From UBA7672 sp965279085 (GTDB lineage Bacteria > Pseudomonadota > Alphaproteobacteria > Caulobacterales > Hyphomonadaceae), in NCBI GenBank assembly GCA_965279085.1, contig OZ257149.1, forward strand, positions 2,604,001 to 2,668,000: a stretch of DNA of 64,000 bases. Direction: 5' to 3'. The notes beneath the pieces are model-generated. The model ran no database searches and was not told the DNA's origin. It worked only from the letters and a program-made list of their open reading frames with translations. The position numbers were made by a program, and so were the translations under genes. The stretch's first letter is position 1; each line of letters opens with the position of its first letter. Shown here piece after piece: positions 51,036-59,868 of this stretch.

Positions 51036-52129
51036 GCGAACCGCGATTTCGGAATCCACGTGAGCCGGCAGGCGATGTCGTCCTCTCCGGAGGCAACGAG
51101 ATAGTCGTCACCATCCTCCACGATGCCGGTCGTGAACACGATGTTCCGGACATAGCGCGGCAGGTCGGGCGCGAGGTCGGGCATCGATTCCAGTAGCGGC
51201 GTCTCGTCGGCGATGTGCAGCACCTTGCTCGGGTCGTCGCGGTCGAGCAGCGCCCAGAAGGTGCGGTAGGCGCCGACGACCTCGCCCGCCTCGACGCCGT
51301 GATAGAGTTCCAGCCAGCCACGCGGCGTGAGAATGGGCGGCGTTCCTCCACCGACCTTCAGCGACGATGCGCCCTTGCGCGGACGGATGCTGCCCGCGTC
51401 CAGCGGCTTCCAGTGCAAGCCGTCCGGCGATTGCGCGAGCTGGATCGCAGGGCCGGGAAGGAAGTCCGCGTCGGGCGGCGGTAGGAGATAGACCTCCCCT
51501 GCTGGCCGCGTGAGCGCCATCAGACGGTTCTTCACCCTGCCCTCGAAGATCAGCATGTCCTTGTTCTGGTGGTCCAGCACGACGCCCTCAAGCGTCCAGT
51601 CGAGCGCGTTGTCCGAGGTATAGAGCGTCGTGCACAGCCGCTCGGCGCTGACTGAGCACGTCGTCATCAGCCAGCGCCCATCGACCCGGCTGATGCGCGG
51701 GTCTTCGACGCCGTATTCCTGATAGGCCGCGCGCGGCGCGATGAGGCGATCATAGTGCGTGGCGACAATGCGCGATCCGTCCGCCGACAATTCCACCGGC
51801 AAGAGCCATGACAGCGACGTGAGGACAATCGTCTTGTGCAACCCACCCTTCACGCGCAGCTCGCGGGGGTCGCGTGTGTCGATGTTGTCTTTCGAATGCC
51901 GGTCGACCCAGCACTGCCCGCCTTTCCAGCGTAGCACGGCGACATGATCCTCGCGGACGGGATCGCGCAACGCCTCGGCCACGCGCACCATGAGCAACAG
52001 ATTGCCGTTGCGAAGACGCGTCAGGCCCGGGTTGAACGCGCCGAGCACGTAGGTCTCATCGTTCAGTGAGGCCCTGAGTGGCGAGCGCGACAGGTCAACG
52101 TCGTCGGGGCGAAACACGATGCGATCCAT
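51032..52129 (-). CDS. Glycoside hydrolase family 130 protein (beta-mannoside phosphorylase-like)
   Basis: The 365-aa five-bladed propeller has FNPGLTRLRNGNLLLMVRV at the N-terminus, the catalytic-area EYGVEDPRISRVDGRWLMTTC near 142-162 and GTPPILTPRGWLELYHGV near 263-281. Family members phosphorolyse beta-mannosides. No mannan-use genes lie nearby, so the substrate is open. It is convergent with grpE and its stop overlaps grpE's. Confidence 0.86.
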   Translation of the reverse strand: MDRIVFRPDDVDLSRSPLRASLNDETYVLGAFNPGLTRLRNGNLLLMVRVAEALRDPVREDHVAVLRWKGGQCWVDRHSKDNIDTRDPRELRVKGGLHKTIVLTSLSWLLPVELSADGSRIVATHYDRLIAPRAAYQEYGVEDPRISRVDGRWLMTTCSVSAERLCTTLYTSDNALDWTLEGVVLDHQNKDMLIFEGRVKNRLMALTRPAGEVYLLPPPDADFLPGPAIQLAQSPDGLHWKPLDAGSIRPRKGASSLKVGGGTPPILTPRGWLELYHGVEAGEVVGAYRTFWALLDRDDPSKVLHIADETPLLESMPDLAPDLPRYVRNIVFTTGIVEDGDDYLVASGEDDIACRLTWIPKSRFA

Positions 52130-52225
52130 CCCCGCTATCTGGAGCGTTCGGATCCCATATCAACCGCGCCAGTTTGATTCGCGCGGCGCCCGCGCTAGTC
52201 TTCTTCCCGCAACGGGGGTTGCGCG

Positions 52226-52939
52226 ATGACACAGACCGATACGCCTACGCCTGCCAGGCCATCCGCCACGGCCGAACTGCAGAGCTATGTCAGCCTCGCC
52301 ATCGTGCTCGTGATCATGATGGTCTCGCTGTTCTGGCCGGCCGGCACGATCGACTGGCGCCGGGCCTGGCTTTTTCTCACCCTGTTCGTGATCCTGGTCT
52401 TCGTCGCGATGAGTTGGATCAAGCGCGACAATCCGGAACTGCTCGCCGTTCGACAGAAATACCAGAAGGGCACGAAGGGCTGGGATGCGATCGTCGCGAC
52501 GTTGAGCATCATCCTGTTCGCGCTGATCATGCCGATGGCGGGGTTCGATGAACGCTTCCAGTGGGCGATCGCGCCGGACTGGGTGACGCTGCTGGGCTAT
52601 GCGGCGTTGACGGCGGGCTTCATGGGCACGACCTGGGCGCAGAGCGTGAACCGGCATTTCGAGACGACCGTGCGGATCCAGACGGATCGCGACCACAAGG
52701 TGATCGACACCGGGCCCTACGCCTACATCAGACATCCCGGTTATGCGTTCGGACTGCTGATGGCCGCGGGGTGTGCGTTGTCGCTTGGGTCGTTCGCCGC
52801 GCTGATCCCAGTGGGGCTGGCTGTGATCGCGCTGGCTGGGCGAACGCTGGGCGAGGAGGCCGTGCTGATCGAGGGATTGTCCGGCTACAAGGAATACAAG
52901 GCGCGCGTGAAGTGGCGGTGGCTGCCGCTCATCTGGTAG
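52226..52939 (+). CDS. ICMT-like isoprenylcysteine methyltransferase family membrane protein
   Basis: The 237-aa protein has about five hydrophobic segments and the C-terminal family block KVIDTGPYAYIRHPGYAFGLLMAAG (near 158-182) then GEEAVLIEGLSGYKEYKARVKWRWLP. These bacterial membrane methyltransferases bind SAM; their substrates are mostly unknown. It is convergent with the TetR gene (7-base gap). Confidence 0.88.
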   Translation: MTQTDTPTPARPSATAELQSYVSLAIVLVIMMVSLFWPAGTIDWRRAWLFLTLFVILVFVAMSWIKRDNPELLAVRQKYQKGTKGWDAIVATLSIILFALIMPMAGFDERFQWAIAPDWVTLLGYAALTAGFMGTTWAQSVNRHFETTVRIQTDRDHKVIDTGPYAYIRHPGYAFGLLMAAGCALSLGSFAALIPVGLAVIALAGRTLGEEAVLIEGLSGYKEYKARVKWRWLPLIW

Positions 52940-52946
52940 CTGGTGA

Positions 52947-53549
52947 TCACTCTTTCGAGGCTGGCCCGAAATCCTTCGTCACCGCCGCCAGCGAACGCTT
53001 CGAAATGGTGCGCGCATCGAGCGGCTTCTTCAGGAGGCCGGTGAGTTCGAGCATTACCGCGCCATGCATCACCGACCAGTAGACATGGCCGACGAGATCG
53101 ACATCGCCCTTGAAGCGGCCGGCGTCGCGCAACGCCTTCCAGCCTGACGTCATGGTCTCGCGCGCGCGTTTCATCTGGGCGACGAGATCGGGATACTCGG
53201 ACGAGGTCGGCTGGCTGATGTCGAAGATCATGCGATAGGCGGCAGGGTGCTTCAGCGCCCAGTCAATATAGGGTTCGCCCGGCGGCCCCCCGCCCTTCTT
53301 GCGCGCGGCGGCTTCGGCTTTCTCCATCGCATCGGCGAACCGGCCGAAGGCGCGGGCGCGGACAGCGGCGAGAATCGCGTCCTTGTCCTTGAAGTAGCGG
53401 TAGGGCGTCATCGGCGAGACGCCCATGGCGTTGGCGAGATCGCGCAACGTCACGCCGTCGGGACCATGCGCGGCGAACTTCTCCTCCGCGATGTCGCACA
53501 AGCGCTCGCGGAAGGCTTCGATGTCGGCGGCGGAGAGGACCTTGGGCAC
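52947..53549 (-). CDS. TetR/AcrR-family transcriptional regulator
   Basis: GTG 53549 has GGAG at a 5-base spacing and gives 200 aa (M-PKVLSAADIEAFRERL). The N-terminal HTH is LCDIAEEKFAAHGPDGVTLRDLANAMGVSPMTPYRYFKDKDAILAAV; a TetR C-terminal domain follows (PYIDWALKHPAAYRMIF). Upstream is a good sigma-70 promoter with a palindrome in its spacer, as expected for autoregulation. It is convergent with the ICMT-like gene, a possible but unproven link. Confidence 0.9.
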   Translation of the reverse strand: MPKVLSAADIEAFRERLCDIAEEKFAAHGPDGVTLRDLANAMGVSPMTPYRYFKDKDAILAAVRARAFGRFADAMEKAEAAARKKGGGPPGEPYIDWALKHPAAYRMIFDISQPTSSEYPDLVAQMKRARETMTSGWKALRDAGRFKGDVDLVGHVYWSVMHGAVMLELTGLLKKPLDARTISKRSLAAVTKDFGPASKE

Positions 53550-53599
53550 GGCGACTCCACACATGGACGTGGCCAGCGCAGAGCTCGACCAGCATCTAT

Positions 53600-53628
53600 G
53601 TTATAAATTTACAGTGTAAGAATAACAA
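53600..53628 (-). promoter_or_regulatory. Promoter of the TetR gene with palindrome in the spacer
   Basis: On the minus strand a -35 TTGTTA (53623-53628), a 17-bp spacer and a -10 TATAAC (53600-53605) can be read. TTACAGTGTAA, a perfect 11-bp palindrome, lies inside the spacer (53609-53619). This is the best sigma-70-type promoter I can read in the window, and the palindrome is a likely TetR operator. Confidence 0.6.
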
Positions 53629-53650
53629 GGGGGAGCTTCTTCGCCCCCCG
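53629..53650 (-). terminator. Hairpin after the DUF1217 gene
   Basis: GGGGG and CCCCC around a 10-11-base loop lie about 15-35 bases past the DUF1217 stop and are followed on the minus strand by TTGTTATTCTT. The stem is short and the T-run interrupted, so it is a modest terminator, and it abuts the TetR promoter. Confidence 0.45.
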
Positions 53651-53662
53651 ACCCCGCTGCGA

Positions 53663-54775
53663 TCAGGCCGTGACGCCGCCGAGGCCGCCATTGAGCATAA
53701 TCAGATAGCGCTGGGCGATCTGGTCGACGAAGTGATCGTTCTGCAGTTTCGCCGGGTTCATGCGCTGGTTGATCGCCTTCTCCTGCGCGACCATCGACTG
53801 GATGGCAATCTGCTTGGGAATGTTGAAGGCGGTCGTGATCACTTCGCGGCCAAGAGGCGAGCCGAGGATGTCGGTCGCGTCCTTGAGGTTCTTCGCGATG
53901 TCCTTGAACAGCACGGCGGAGCCGAGGCCCGGCATCTGCTGGTCGAGCATGTCGAGACGTTTTTCGGCGACGTAGTTGGCGCTGATGTCCTTCACCGCAT
54001 TCGCGAAGTACGGCGCGGCGCTCCATGAGCCCACCGCCGATCCATCGTCAGCCTGAGCGCCCGTCAGTCCGTCCTTGCCGAGCGTGCCCGTGAGACGAGT
54101 CGTGTGGAGTTCTTCGGCGGCGTCCTCCCACAGAAGGTCGAGCGTGACGGCGCTGCCGTTGATCGCCACCGGAACAGGGACGCCATCGACCGAGGCTTGC
54201 CAGGCGCCGCCGCGGGCCTTGCTGATCTCCAGCATCGCCTCGATAGGCTCGCCCTCGCGTTCGAGTTCGATGCGCCACCGGCCGGCGAAGCCGTCCATTT
54301 TCGGGGACAGCCGATCGGTTCCGTATTTGGCGGTGTTGTAGGTCTGAACCGCGTCCAGCCATGCGCCGTTGATCGAGGCGAGGCGCGCGGCGATGGAGGA
54401 TTTGTCGGCCGGATCGGAGGCGAGCACCTTCTTGGCCATGCCGACATTGTTGATGTCACCCTTGAGCCCGTTGGCGGTCATGAAAACGGTGCGCGCGACA
54501 GGATCGTCGAGCACGTCATCGAGCGACTTCGCGTTCTTCACGACCTTCTCGTAGCGGGCGAGGTCTTTCTGGATTTGCGGATCCCTGGCCACCTGGGCGA
54601 GCTGCTTGGCCTCGTTCTTTTCAGCGTTGGCCAGCGCGGACTTCACCGACCCGACACTGGCGGTCGCGGTTCCCGAAGACGTGCTCGACGACTTCGTCAG
54701 GAACGAGAAATCAACCGATCCGGAACTGGCGGTCCCGGAAAACAGCATGCTGAACATTGCTGGCGTAATGGCCAT
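53663..54775 (-). CDS. DUF1217-family flagellum-associated protein
   Basis: The 370-aa protein carries two DUF1217-type segments (ARDPQIQKDLARYEKVVKNAKSLDDVLDDPVARTVFMTANGLKG and the C-terminal LGSPLGREVITTAFNIPKQIAIQSMVAQEKAINQRMNP). Such proteins are found near flagellar genes in rhizobia and Caulobacterales; their function is unknown, and no flagellar gene is in this window. A Ser/Thr-rich N-terminus replaces a signal peptide. Confidence 0.85.
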   Translation of the reverse strand: MAITPAMFSMLFSGTASSGSVDFSFLTKSSSTSSGTATASVGSVKSALANAEKNEAKQLAQVARDPQIQKDLARYEKVVKNAKSLDDVLDDPVARTVFMTANGLKGDINNVGMAKKVLASDPADKSSIAARLASINGAWLDAVQTYNTAKYGTDRLSPKMDGFAGRWRIELEREGEPIEAMLEISKARGGAWQASVDGVPVPVAINGSAVTLDLLWEDAAEELHTTRLTGTLGKDGLTGAQADDGSAVGSWSAAPYFANAVKDISANYVAEKRLDMLDQQMPGLGSAVLFKDIAKNLKDATDILGSPLGREVITTAFNIPKQIAIQSMVAQEKAINQRMNPAKLQNDHFVDQIAQRYLIMLNGGLGGVTA

Positions 54776-54787
54776 GGTCCGACCATG
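54766..54787. promoter_or_regulatory. Palindrome over the DUF1217 start codon
   Basis: CATGGTCCGACCATG (54773-54787) has 7-bp arms around one base and includes the ATG of the minus-strand DUF1217 gene. It could be an operator, or chance; with no second example in this window I cannot tell. Confidence 0.25.
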
Positions 54788-54972
54788 CCGGGCCGTGTTT
54801 AACTACCCCTTAACCGGCGCTCACGGTTTCTTGTGACCCGCTAACCGTGTCGCCGCGGCGCCGGTCTCGCAGGAATTTCGTTGCGTATGGAACGCGGTCC
54901 ATGGTGGGCCGTTGGTTTGCGGGTGCAGCGCTGGGGCTGCTCTGAAGCAAGTTTCGATTGAGGTCTGAGCAG

Positions 54973-55263
54973 ATGTGGCCTTTTGAATCTCGCCGTAAGA
55001 AAGCAGTGGTCGTGTTCCACATCGACCAGAATGGCCTCGCCAAAGGTGCTTATTTCCGCGGCGAAGCGGACGTCCTGATCATCGACGAGCGCGATCCGAA
55101 GAACCGCGTCTATCGCATGGGCCAGGAAACGGCGGATGACGAGCTGCGCCGCAAGATCGGCAAACACCCGCTCGGCCGCATCCTCAACGAGGCCGAAGCC
55201 GACCCGCGCCAGGCGCCTGTCCTGAACCTGCACTGGCGGACGGACTCGCCGCAGGGCGCGTAG
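54973..55263 (+). CDS. Conserved-looking hypothetical protein (96 aa)
   Basis: ATG 54973 (MWPFESRRKKAVVVFHID) has GAGG nine bases upstream. The protein is charged, with beta-strand-like alternation (AVVVFHIDQNGLAKGAYFRGEADVLIIDERDPKNRVYRMGQE) and no membrane segment. I know no family. GC-rich codon use fits its neighbours. It stands alone between divergent and convergent genes. Confidence 0.6.
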   Translation: MWPFESRRKKAVVVFHIDQNGLAKGAYFRGEADVLIIDERDPKNRVYRMGQETADDELRRKIGKHPLGRILNEAEADPRQAPVLNLHWRTDSPQGA

Positions 55264-55290
55264 TTCCGTCAGTTAACGGACCAACGCCCG

Positions 55291-55893
55291 TCAGGGTGCG
55301 GTCACTCGCCTCAGTGTGAGGTTGATCCGCCCTCCTCCCGGCACGAGCGTGGAGCTGTCCGGATATATCCGATCGACTCCATGATAAGCGCGCCGGGACT
55401 TGCCGCCGAGCACCACCACATCGCCTGAAGCCAACCGCATGGAACTGGTGGAGCCAGACCGCTCCAGTCCGCCCAGCCGGAACAGCGCCCGCGATCCCAG
55501 CGAAACCGAAACGACTGGCGCGTCCTTCGCGTCCTCGTCCGCATCGATGTGCAAGCCGAGCCGGCTGTCGGCGCCGTACCAGTTGACCAGACAAGCCTGC
55601 GGCAGGGCGGGATAATCCGAAACCTCTTCCCAGAGATCGAGCAGCGCCTGCGGGATCGCGGCCCACGCTTCCCCGGTGAACGGGTGCGTCGGCTGATAGC
55701 GATAGCCCTTGATGTCCGACACCCAGCCGAGCGGGCCGAGATTGGTCATGCGAACCGACATCGGCTTGCCTGAACGGGGCATCGTTCCAGTGCAGAGCGG
55801 ATTGGTCTCGAGAAGGCCAAGCACCTCCGCCACCAACGCCTTCTGGGCGGCGGGCGGGAAATATTCCGGCAGGAAACGAAAGCCGTCGATCAT
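55291..55893 (-). CDS. alkB: AlkB-like 2-oxoglutarate/Fe(II) dioxygenase
   Basis: The 200-aa protein has the AlkB layout: NWYGADSRLGLHIDADE with iron ligands H115 and D117, distal H171 (RAYHGVDRI) and the 2-oxoglutarate site R189 with R195 in RINLTLR. It would repair N-methylated bases by oxidative demethylation. No ada gene is adjacent. It begins at ATG 55893 in a divergent arrangement with the next plus-strand gene. Confidence 0.92.
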   Translation of the reverse strand: MIDGFRFLPEYFPPAAQKALVAEVLGLLETNPLCTGTMPRSGKPMSVRMTNLGPLGWVSDIKGYRYQPTHPFTGEAWAAIPQALLDLWEEVSDYPALPQACLVNWYGADSRLGLHIDADEDAKDAPVVSVSLGSRALFRLGGLERSGSTSSMRLASGDVVVLGGKSRRAYHGVDRIYPDSSTLVPGGGRINLTLRRVTAP

Positions 55894-55998
55894 GCCCCGA
55901 ATGTAGGCATTCCGAAACGAACAGTCGCCGGGAAGATGACATCACCAGCGGGCTGATGTTCACTCCGTACAGGGAACGTCGGCGCGGGAGATTTCGCC

Positions 55999-56382
55999 GT
56001 GGCATTCGATTTCTCGGCATCCGCCGCGCGTGCGCGGGCCCGGTCGGCGCCCCGGGAGGCCGACCGCGCTGTCATCGTCGGCTGGCGAGAACGTCGCGAG
56101 AACGATCTGGTGCAGCTGGGCTTCGTGCTGCCCCTGTCGATCTGGCTGGGTCACAACAACGGACCTGACATTCTGGAAAGCCTGGCTTTCAAGCAGTGGC
56201 GCTGGACCAGGGCCCGCGAGGAGGCTTTCGCGCCGCCCAATGCGGAAACCGGGGCCCGCTGGGCCCGCAAGGCCGAAGAATTGGGCCTGTCTTACGCCGA
56301 ATATCGATTGGAACTGCTTGAACGCGGACGCCATCCGACGGATGAAGACGCTGCACGCATCCGCGCGGCCCGGCCAAGGTAA
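55999..56382 (+). CDS. Hypothetical protein (127 aa)
   Basis: GTG 55999 has GGGAG upstream. The protein has a basic N-terminus, a hydrophobic stretch (ENDLVQLGFVLPLSIWLG near 35-52), the motif HNNGPDILESLAFKQWRWTRAREEAF and a helical end. I do not recognise a family. Its stop is 200 bases upstream of dnaK, so it is not clearly in the dnaK unit. Codon use is like its neighbours. Confidence 0.6.
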   Translation: MAFDFSASAARARARSAPREADRAVIVGWRERRENDLVQLGFVLPLSIWLGHNNGPDILESLAFKQWRWTRAREEAFAPPNAETGARWARKAEELGLSYAEYRLELLERGRHPTDEDAARIRAARPR

Positions 56383-56412
56383 AGCCGGCAACGCAGGTGG
56401 GTGAGCCTGCCC

Positions 56413-56441
56413 TATTGAGCCTGCCCTGCCCGATCCCATAT
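56413..56441 (+). promoter_or_regulatory. Possible heat-shock (sigma-32) promoter of dnaK
   Basis: TATTGAG (56413-56419) and CCCATAT (56435-56441), 15 bp apart, resemble the sigma-32 pair CTTGAA / CCCCAT of alphaproteobacteria. The position, about 140 bp upstream of the dnaK ATG, allows a leader. The -35 match is partial, and no CIRCE element is present. Confidence 0.35.
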
Positions 56442-56581
56442 GAGCCGCATCGCCAAGCCTCTTGATGGGGCTCAAGGCGTTGAATTGAACCAAGGACCAC
56501 AAGGGGTCGTCGCAGCCGGGCGCCGCAGAGCGGGCCAGACAGGGGCGAGGGCGGCCGCCGCAGAAAAGGACGTTTGTAGTT

Positions 56582-58495
56582 ATGGCCAAGATCATCGGCA
56601 TCGACCTCGGGACGACCAACTCGTGCGTGGCCGTCATGGACGGCGGAAGTGCAAGGGTGGTCGAAAATACGGAGGGCGCGCGAACGACGCCGTCCGTCGT
56701 TGGCTTCCAGGATAGCGGGCAGCGCCTCGTCGGCGTCATCGCCAAGCGTCAGGCCACCGTGAACCCGCGCTTCACCTTCTCCGCCATCAAGCGCCTCATC
56801 GGCCGCACCTTCACCGACCCGATGGTCGCGAAGGACAAGGATCTCGTCGCGTATGAGATCGTGAAAGGCCCGAACGGCGACGCCTACGTCAAAGGCCGCG
56901 ACAAGGATTATTCCCCGCAGGAAATCTCCGGCTTCATCCTCGGCAAGATGAAAGAGACCGCCGAGGCCTATCTCGGCGAGAAAGTGACGCAGGCCGTCAT
57001 CACCGTTCCTGCCTACTTCAACGACGCCCAGCGCCAGGCGACCAAGGACGCCGGCCGCATCGCGGGCCTTGAAGTCCTCCGCATCATCAACGAACCGACG
57101 GCCGCCGCCCTCGCCTACGGCCTCGATAAGAAAAGCGATGGCAAGGTCATCGCGGTGTACGACCTCGGCGGCGGCACGTTCGACGTTTCGATCCTTGAGA
57201 TCGGCGATGGCGTGTTCGAAGTACTGTCGACCAATGGCGACACATTCCTCGGCGGCGAGGACTTCGACAACCGTCTCGTCGACTACATCTGCGACGAATT
57301 CCAGAAACAGAACGGCATCGACCTCAAGAAGGATCTGATGGCGCTGCAACGCGTGCGCTCCAAGGCCGAAGAGGTGAAGAAGGAGCTGTCGACCGTCCAA
57401 CAGGTCGACATCACCGAGCCGTACATCACGGCCGGCCCGTCTGGCCCCGTCCACCTCAACATGAAGCTCACCCGCGCCAAGCTCGAGGCCCTCGTCGAGG
57501 ATCTCGTGAAGCGCACGATCGAGCCTTGCAAGAAAGCGCTCGCCGACGCCGGCAAGTCCGTCGCCCAGATCGACGAAGTCGTTCTCGTCGGCGGCATGAC
57601 GCGCATGCCGAAAGTGCAGGAAGCCGTGAAGGCCTTCTTCGGCAAGGAGCCGCACAAGGGCGTCAACCCGGATGAAGTCGTCGCCGTCGGCGCGGCCATT
57701 CAGGCGGGCGTGCTGCAGGGCGACGTGAAAGACGTCGTGCTGCTGGACGTGACCCCGCTGTCGCTCGGCATCGAAACGCTGGGCGGCGTGTTTACGCGCC
57801 TGATCGATCGCAACACCACGATCCCGACCAAGAAGAGCCAGGTGTTCTCGACCGCCGACGACAACCAGTCCGCGGTGACCATCCGCGTGCTGCAGGGCGA
57901 GCGCGAGATGGCGGCCGACAACAAGCTGATGGGCAACTTCAACCTTGAAGGCATCCCGCCGGCGCCGCGTGGCGTGCCTCAGGTCGAGGTCACGTTCGAC
58001 ATCGACGCGAACGGCATCGTCAACGTGTCTGCCAAGGACAAGGCGACGAACAAGGAACAGAAGATCACCATCCAGTCGTCTGGGGGCCTGACCGAGGCCG
58101 AGATCCAGCAGATGGTGAAGGACGCCGAGGCGAACTCCGCCGAGGACAAGAAACGCCGCGAGGCGGTCGAGACCAAGAACCAGGCCGAGGGCCTAGTGCA
58201 TGCGACCGAGAAGCAGCTGGCCGAACACGGGCCGAATGTCAGCGCCGGTGTGAAGACCGAGATCGAGAATGCGATCAAGGATCTCAAGTCTGCCCTGGAG
58301 AAGGACGACGCCGCCAACATCAAGGCCAAGAGCCAGTCACTGGCCGCTGCCGCGATGAAGATGGGCGAGGAAATCTACGCCAAGGGCCAGACCCCGGAAG
58401 GCGGCCCTGACGGTGGGGGCGCCGCAGGGGCCGGTGGCGACGACGTGGTCGACGCCGACTTCGAGGAAGTCAAAGACGACAAGAAAAGCGCCTGA
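56582..58495 (+). CDS. dnaK: Chaperone protein DnaK (Hsp70)
   Basis: The 637-aa protein is a complete Hsp70: MAKIIGIDLGTTNSCVAVMD at the N-terminus, VIAVYDLGGGTFDVSILEIG near 190-209, EVVLVGGMTRMPKVQ near 336-350, the substrate-binding domain VTFDIDANGIVNVSAKDKAT and the C-terminal DVVDADFEEVKDDKK tail. It works with DnaJ, 0.2 kb downstream, and GrpE, 5.5 kb upstream. Confidence 0.99.
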   Translation: MAKIIGIDLGTTNSCVAVMDGGSARVVENTEGARTTPSVVGFQDSGQRLVGVIAKRQATVNPRFTFSAIKRLIGRTFTDPMVAKDKDLVAYEIVKGPNGDAYVKGRDKDYSPQEISGFILGKMKETAEAYLGEKVTQAVITVPAYFNDAQRQATKDAGRIAGLEVLRIINEPTAAALAYGLDKKSDGKVIAVYDLGGGTFDVSILEIGDGVFEVLSTNGDTFLGGEDFDNRLVDYICDEFQKQNGIDLKKDLMALQRVRSKAEEVKKELSTVQQVDITEPYITAGPSGPVHLNMKLTRAKLEALVEDLVKRTIEPCKKALADAGKSVAQIDEVVLVGGMTRMPKVQEAVKAFFGKEPHKGVNPDEVVAVGAAIQAGVLQGDVKDVVLLDVTPLSLGIETLGGVFTRLIDRNTTIPTKKSQVFSTADDNQSAVTIRVLQGEREMAADNKLMGNFNLEGIPPAPRGVPQVEVTFDIDANGIVNVSAKDKATNKEQKITIQSSGGLTEAEIQQMVKDAEANSAEDKKRREAVETKNQAEGLVHATEKQLAEHGPNVSAGVKTEIENAIKDLKSALEKDDAANIKAKSQSLAAAAMKMGEEIYAKGQTPEGGPDGGGAAGAGGDDVVDADFEEVKDDKKSA

Positions 58496-58534
58496 TTATT
58501 GGGCTTAATCTAGTCCAGATGAGGTGATGATTCC

Positions 58535-58585
58535 GATGGGCCGTGACTTTGAGGGGGCTTTAATCCCCAGGAGTCATGGCCCATC
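58535..58585 (+). other. Long stem-loop between dnaK and dnaJ
   Basis: GATGGGCCGTGACT (58535-58548) pairs with AGTCATGGCCCATC (58572-58585) over 14 positions with one G-U pair. Inside it GGGGG (58553-58557) faces CCCC (58565-58568) around a 7-base loop. No T-run follows, so it is not a simple terminator. It may be a processing or stability element that lowers dnaJ expression relative to dnaK, as known for the REP in other dnaK-dnaJ intergenic regions. Confidence 0.6.
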
Positions 58586-58628
58586 TAGTTTCAACGGTTA
58601 CTAAGGTTCGCCTGCGATAGGACGACTG

Positions 58629-58655
58629 GCTGAGCGGGGTGCTCCCACCCCCAGC
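58629..58655 (+). other. Second, small hairpin before dnaJ
   Basis: GGGGTG (58636-58641) and CACCCC (58646-58651) form a 6-bp stem with loop CTCC. It lies 60 bp upstream of the dnaJ ATG and adds to the structured spacer after the larger hairpin. Confidence 0.35.
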
Positions 58656-58712
58656 TACCGGGCAGGTCGAGCGGAGATCGGGTTCAGTCATGGTTTCGGT
58701 TCGGTCGTCACG

Positions 58713-59840
58713 ATGAGCGAGCGCTCCTATTACGAAATTCTCGGCGTCGCGAAGGACGCCGATGAAAAGGCCATAAAGTCCGCCTTCCGCAAGAAGGCGA
58801 TGGAGCTGCACCCCGACCGCAATCCGGGCTGCACCGTCTCCGAGGGCAAGTTCAAGGAACTGTCCGAAGCGTATGAGACGCTGAGCGATACCCAGAAGCG
58901 CACGATCTACGACCGCTTCGGCAAGGCCGGTCTCAACGGCGCTGCTGGCGGCGGCGCGCATGCGCGGCCGGAAGACATCTTCCGCGATGTGTTCGGCGAC
59001 GTGTTCTCCGAATTCTTCGGCGGCCAGCGCCAGCAGCGCGGCGGCCCGGCGCGCGGCGCGGACCTTCGCTACGATTACGAGATCACCCTCGAGGAAGCCT
59101 TCCACGGCAAGACGGCCGACATCTCCGTGCCGACCACCGAGAAGTGCGAGCCGTGTCATGGTTCGGGCGCCGAGCCGGGCACGCAGCCTGAGAGCTGCAC
59201 GCAATGCGGCGGCCATGGCCGCGTGCGCGTGAGCCAGGGCTTCTTCACCATGGAGCGCACCTGCGGGCGCTGCCAGGGTTCGGGCAATATCATCAAGACC
59301 CCGTGTCGCCAGTGCGGCGGGCGTGGCGCGAACCGCAAGGATCGCACGCTCTCGATCAACATTCCGGCGGGCATCGAGGACGGCCAGCGCATCCGCCTCG
59401 GCGGCGAAGGCGAGCCGGGGCCGCGCAACGGCGCGAAGGGCGACCTCTACATCTTCGTCTCGGTGAAAGAGCACGAGATCTTCGAGCGCGACGGACAGAC
59501 CCTGTTCACCCGCACGCCGGTGCCGATGTGCACGGCGGCGCTGGGCGGCGAGATCGAGATGCCAACGATCGACGGCGGCAAGATGCGCATGTCGATCCCC
59601 GACGGCGCCCAGACCGGCAAGCGCATGCGCCTCAAGGGCAAGGGCATGCCGACGCTGCGCGGCGGATCGAACGGCGACATGGTCGTCGAACTCTTCGTCG
59701 AGACGCCAACGCACCTCTCGGCCAAGCAGAAGGAACTGCTCAAACAGTTCGCCGCCGAGTGCAGCGACAAGTGCCACCCTGAGAGCCAGGGCTTCTTCAA
59801 GAAAGTGAAGAAGCGCTTCGAGCAGGACTCGCGGGCCTAG
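58713..59840 (+). CDS. dnaJ: Chaperone protein DnaJ (Hsp40)
   Basis: The 375-aa protein has a J domain (HPD at 33-35), a Gly-rich linker, four CxxCxGxG zinc repeats (CEPCHGSG, CTQCGGHG, CGRCQGSG, CRQCGGRG) and the C-terminal substrate-binding domain (LKGKGMPTLRGGSNGDMVVEL). It delivers substrates to DnaK and stimulates its ATPase. The dnaK-dnaJ order and short gap indicate one operon, with two hairpins between. Confidence 0.98.
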   Translation: MSERSYYEILGVAKDADEKAIKSAFRKKAMELHPDRNPGCTVSEGKFKELSEAYETLSDTQKRTIYDRFGKAGLNGAAGGGAHARPEDIFRDVFGDVFSEFFGGQRQQRGGPARGADLRYDYEITLEEAFHGKTADISVPTTEKCEPCHGSGAEPGTQPESCTQCGGHGRVRVSQGFFTMERTCGRCQGSGNIIKTPCRQCGGRGANRKDRTLSINIPAGIEDGQRIRLGGEGEPGPRNGAKGDLYIFVSVKEHEIFERDGQTLFTRTPVPMCTAALGGEIEMPTIDGGKMRMSIPDGAQTGKRMRLKGKGMPTLRGGSNGDMVVELFVETPTHLSAKQKELLKQFAAECSDKCHPESQGFFKKVKKRFEQDSRA

Positions 59841-59868
59841 CTTCCGCTGCAGACCTCGGACCATCCGG

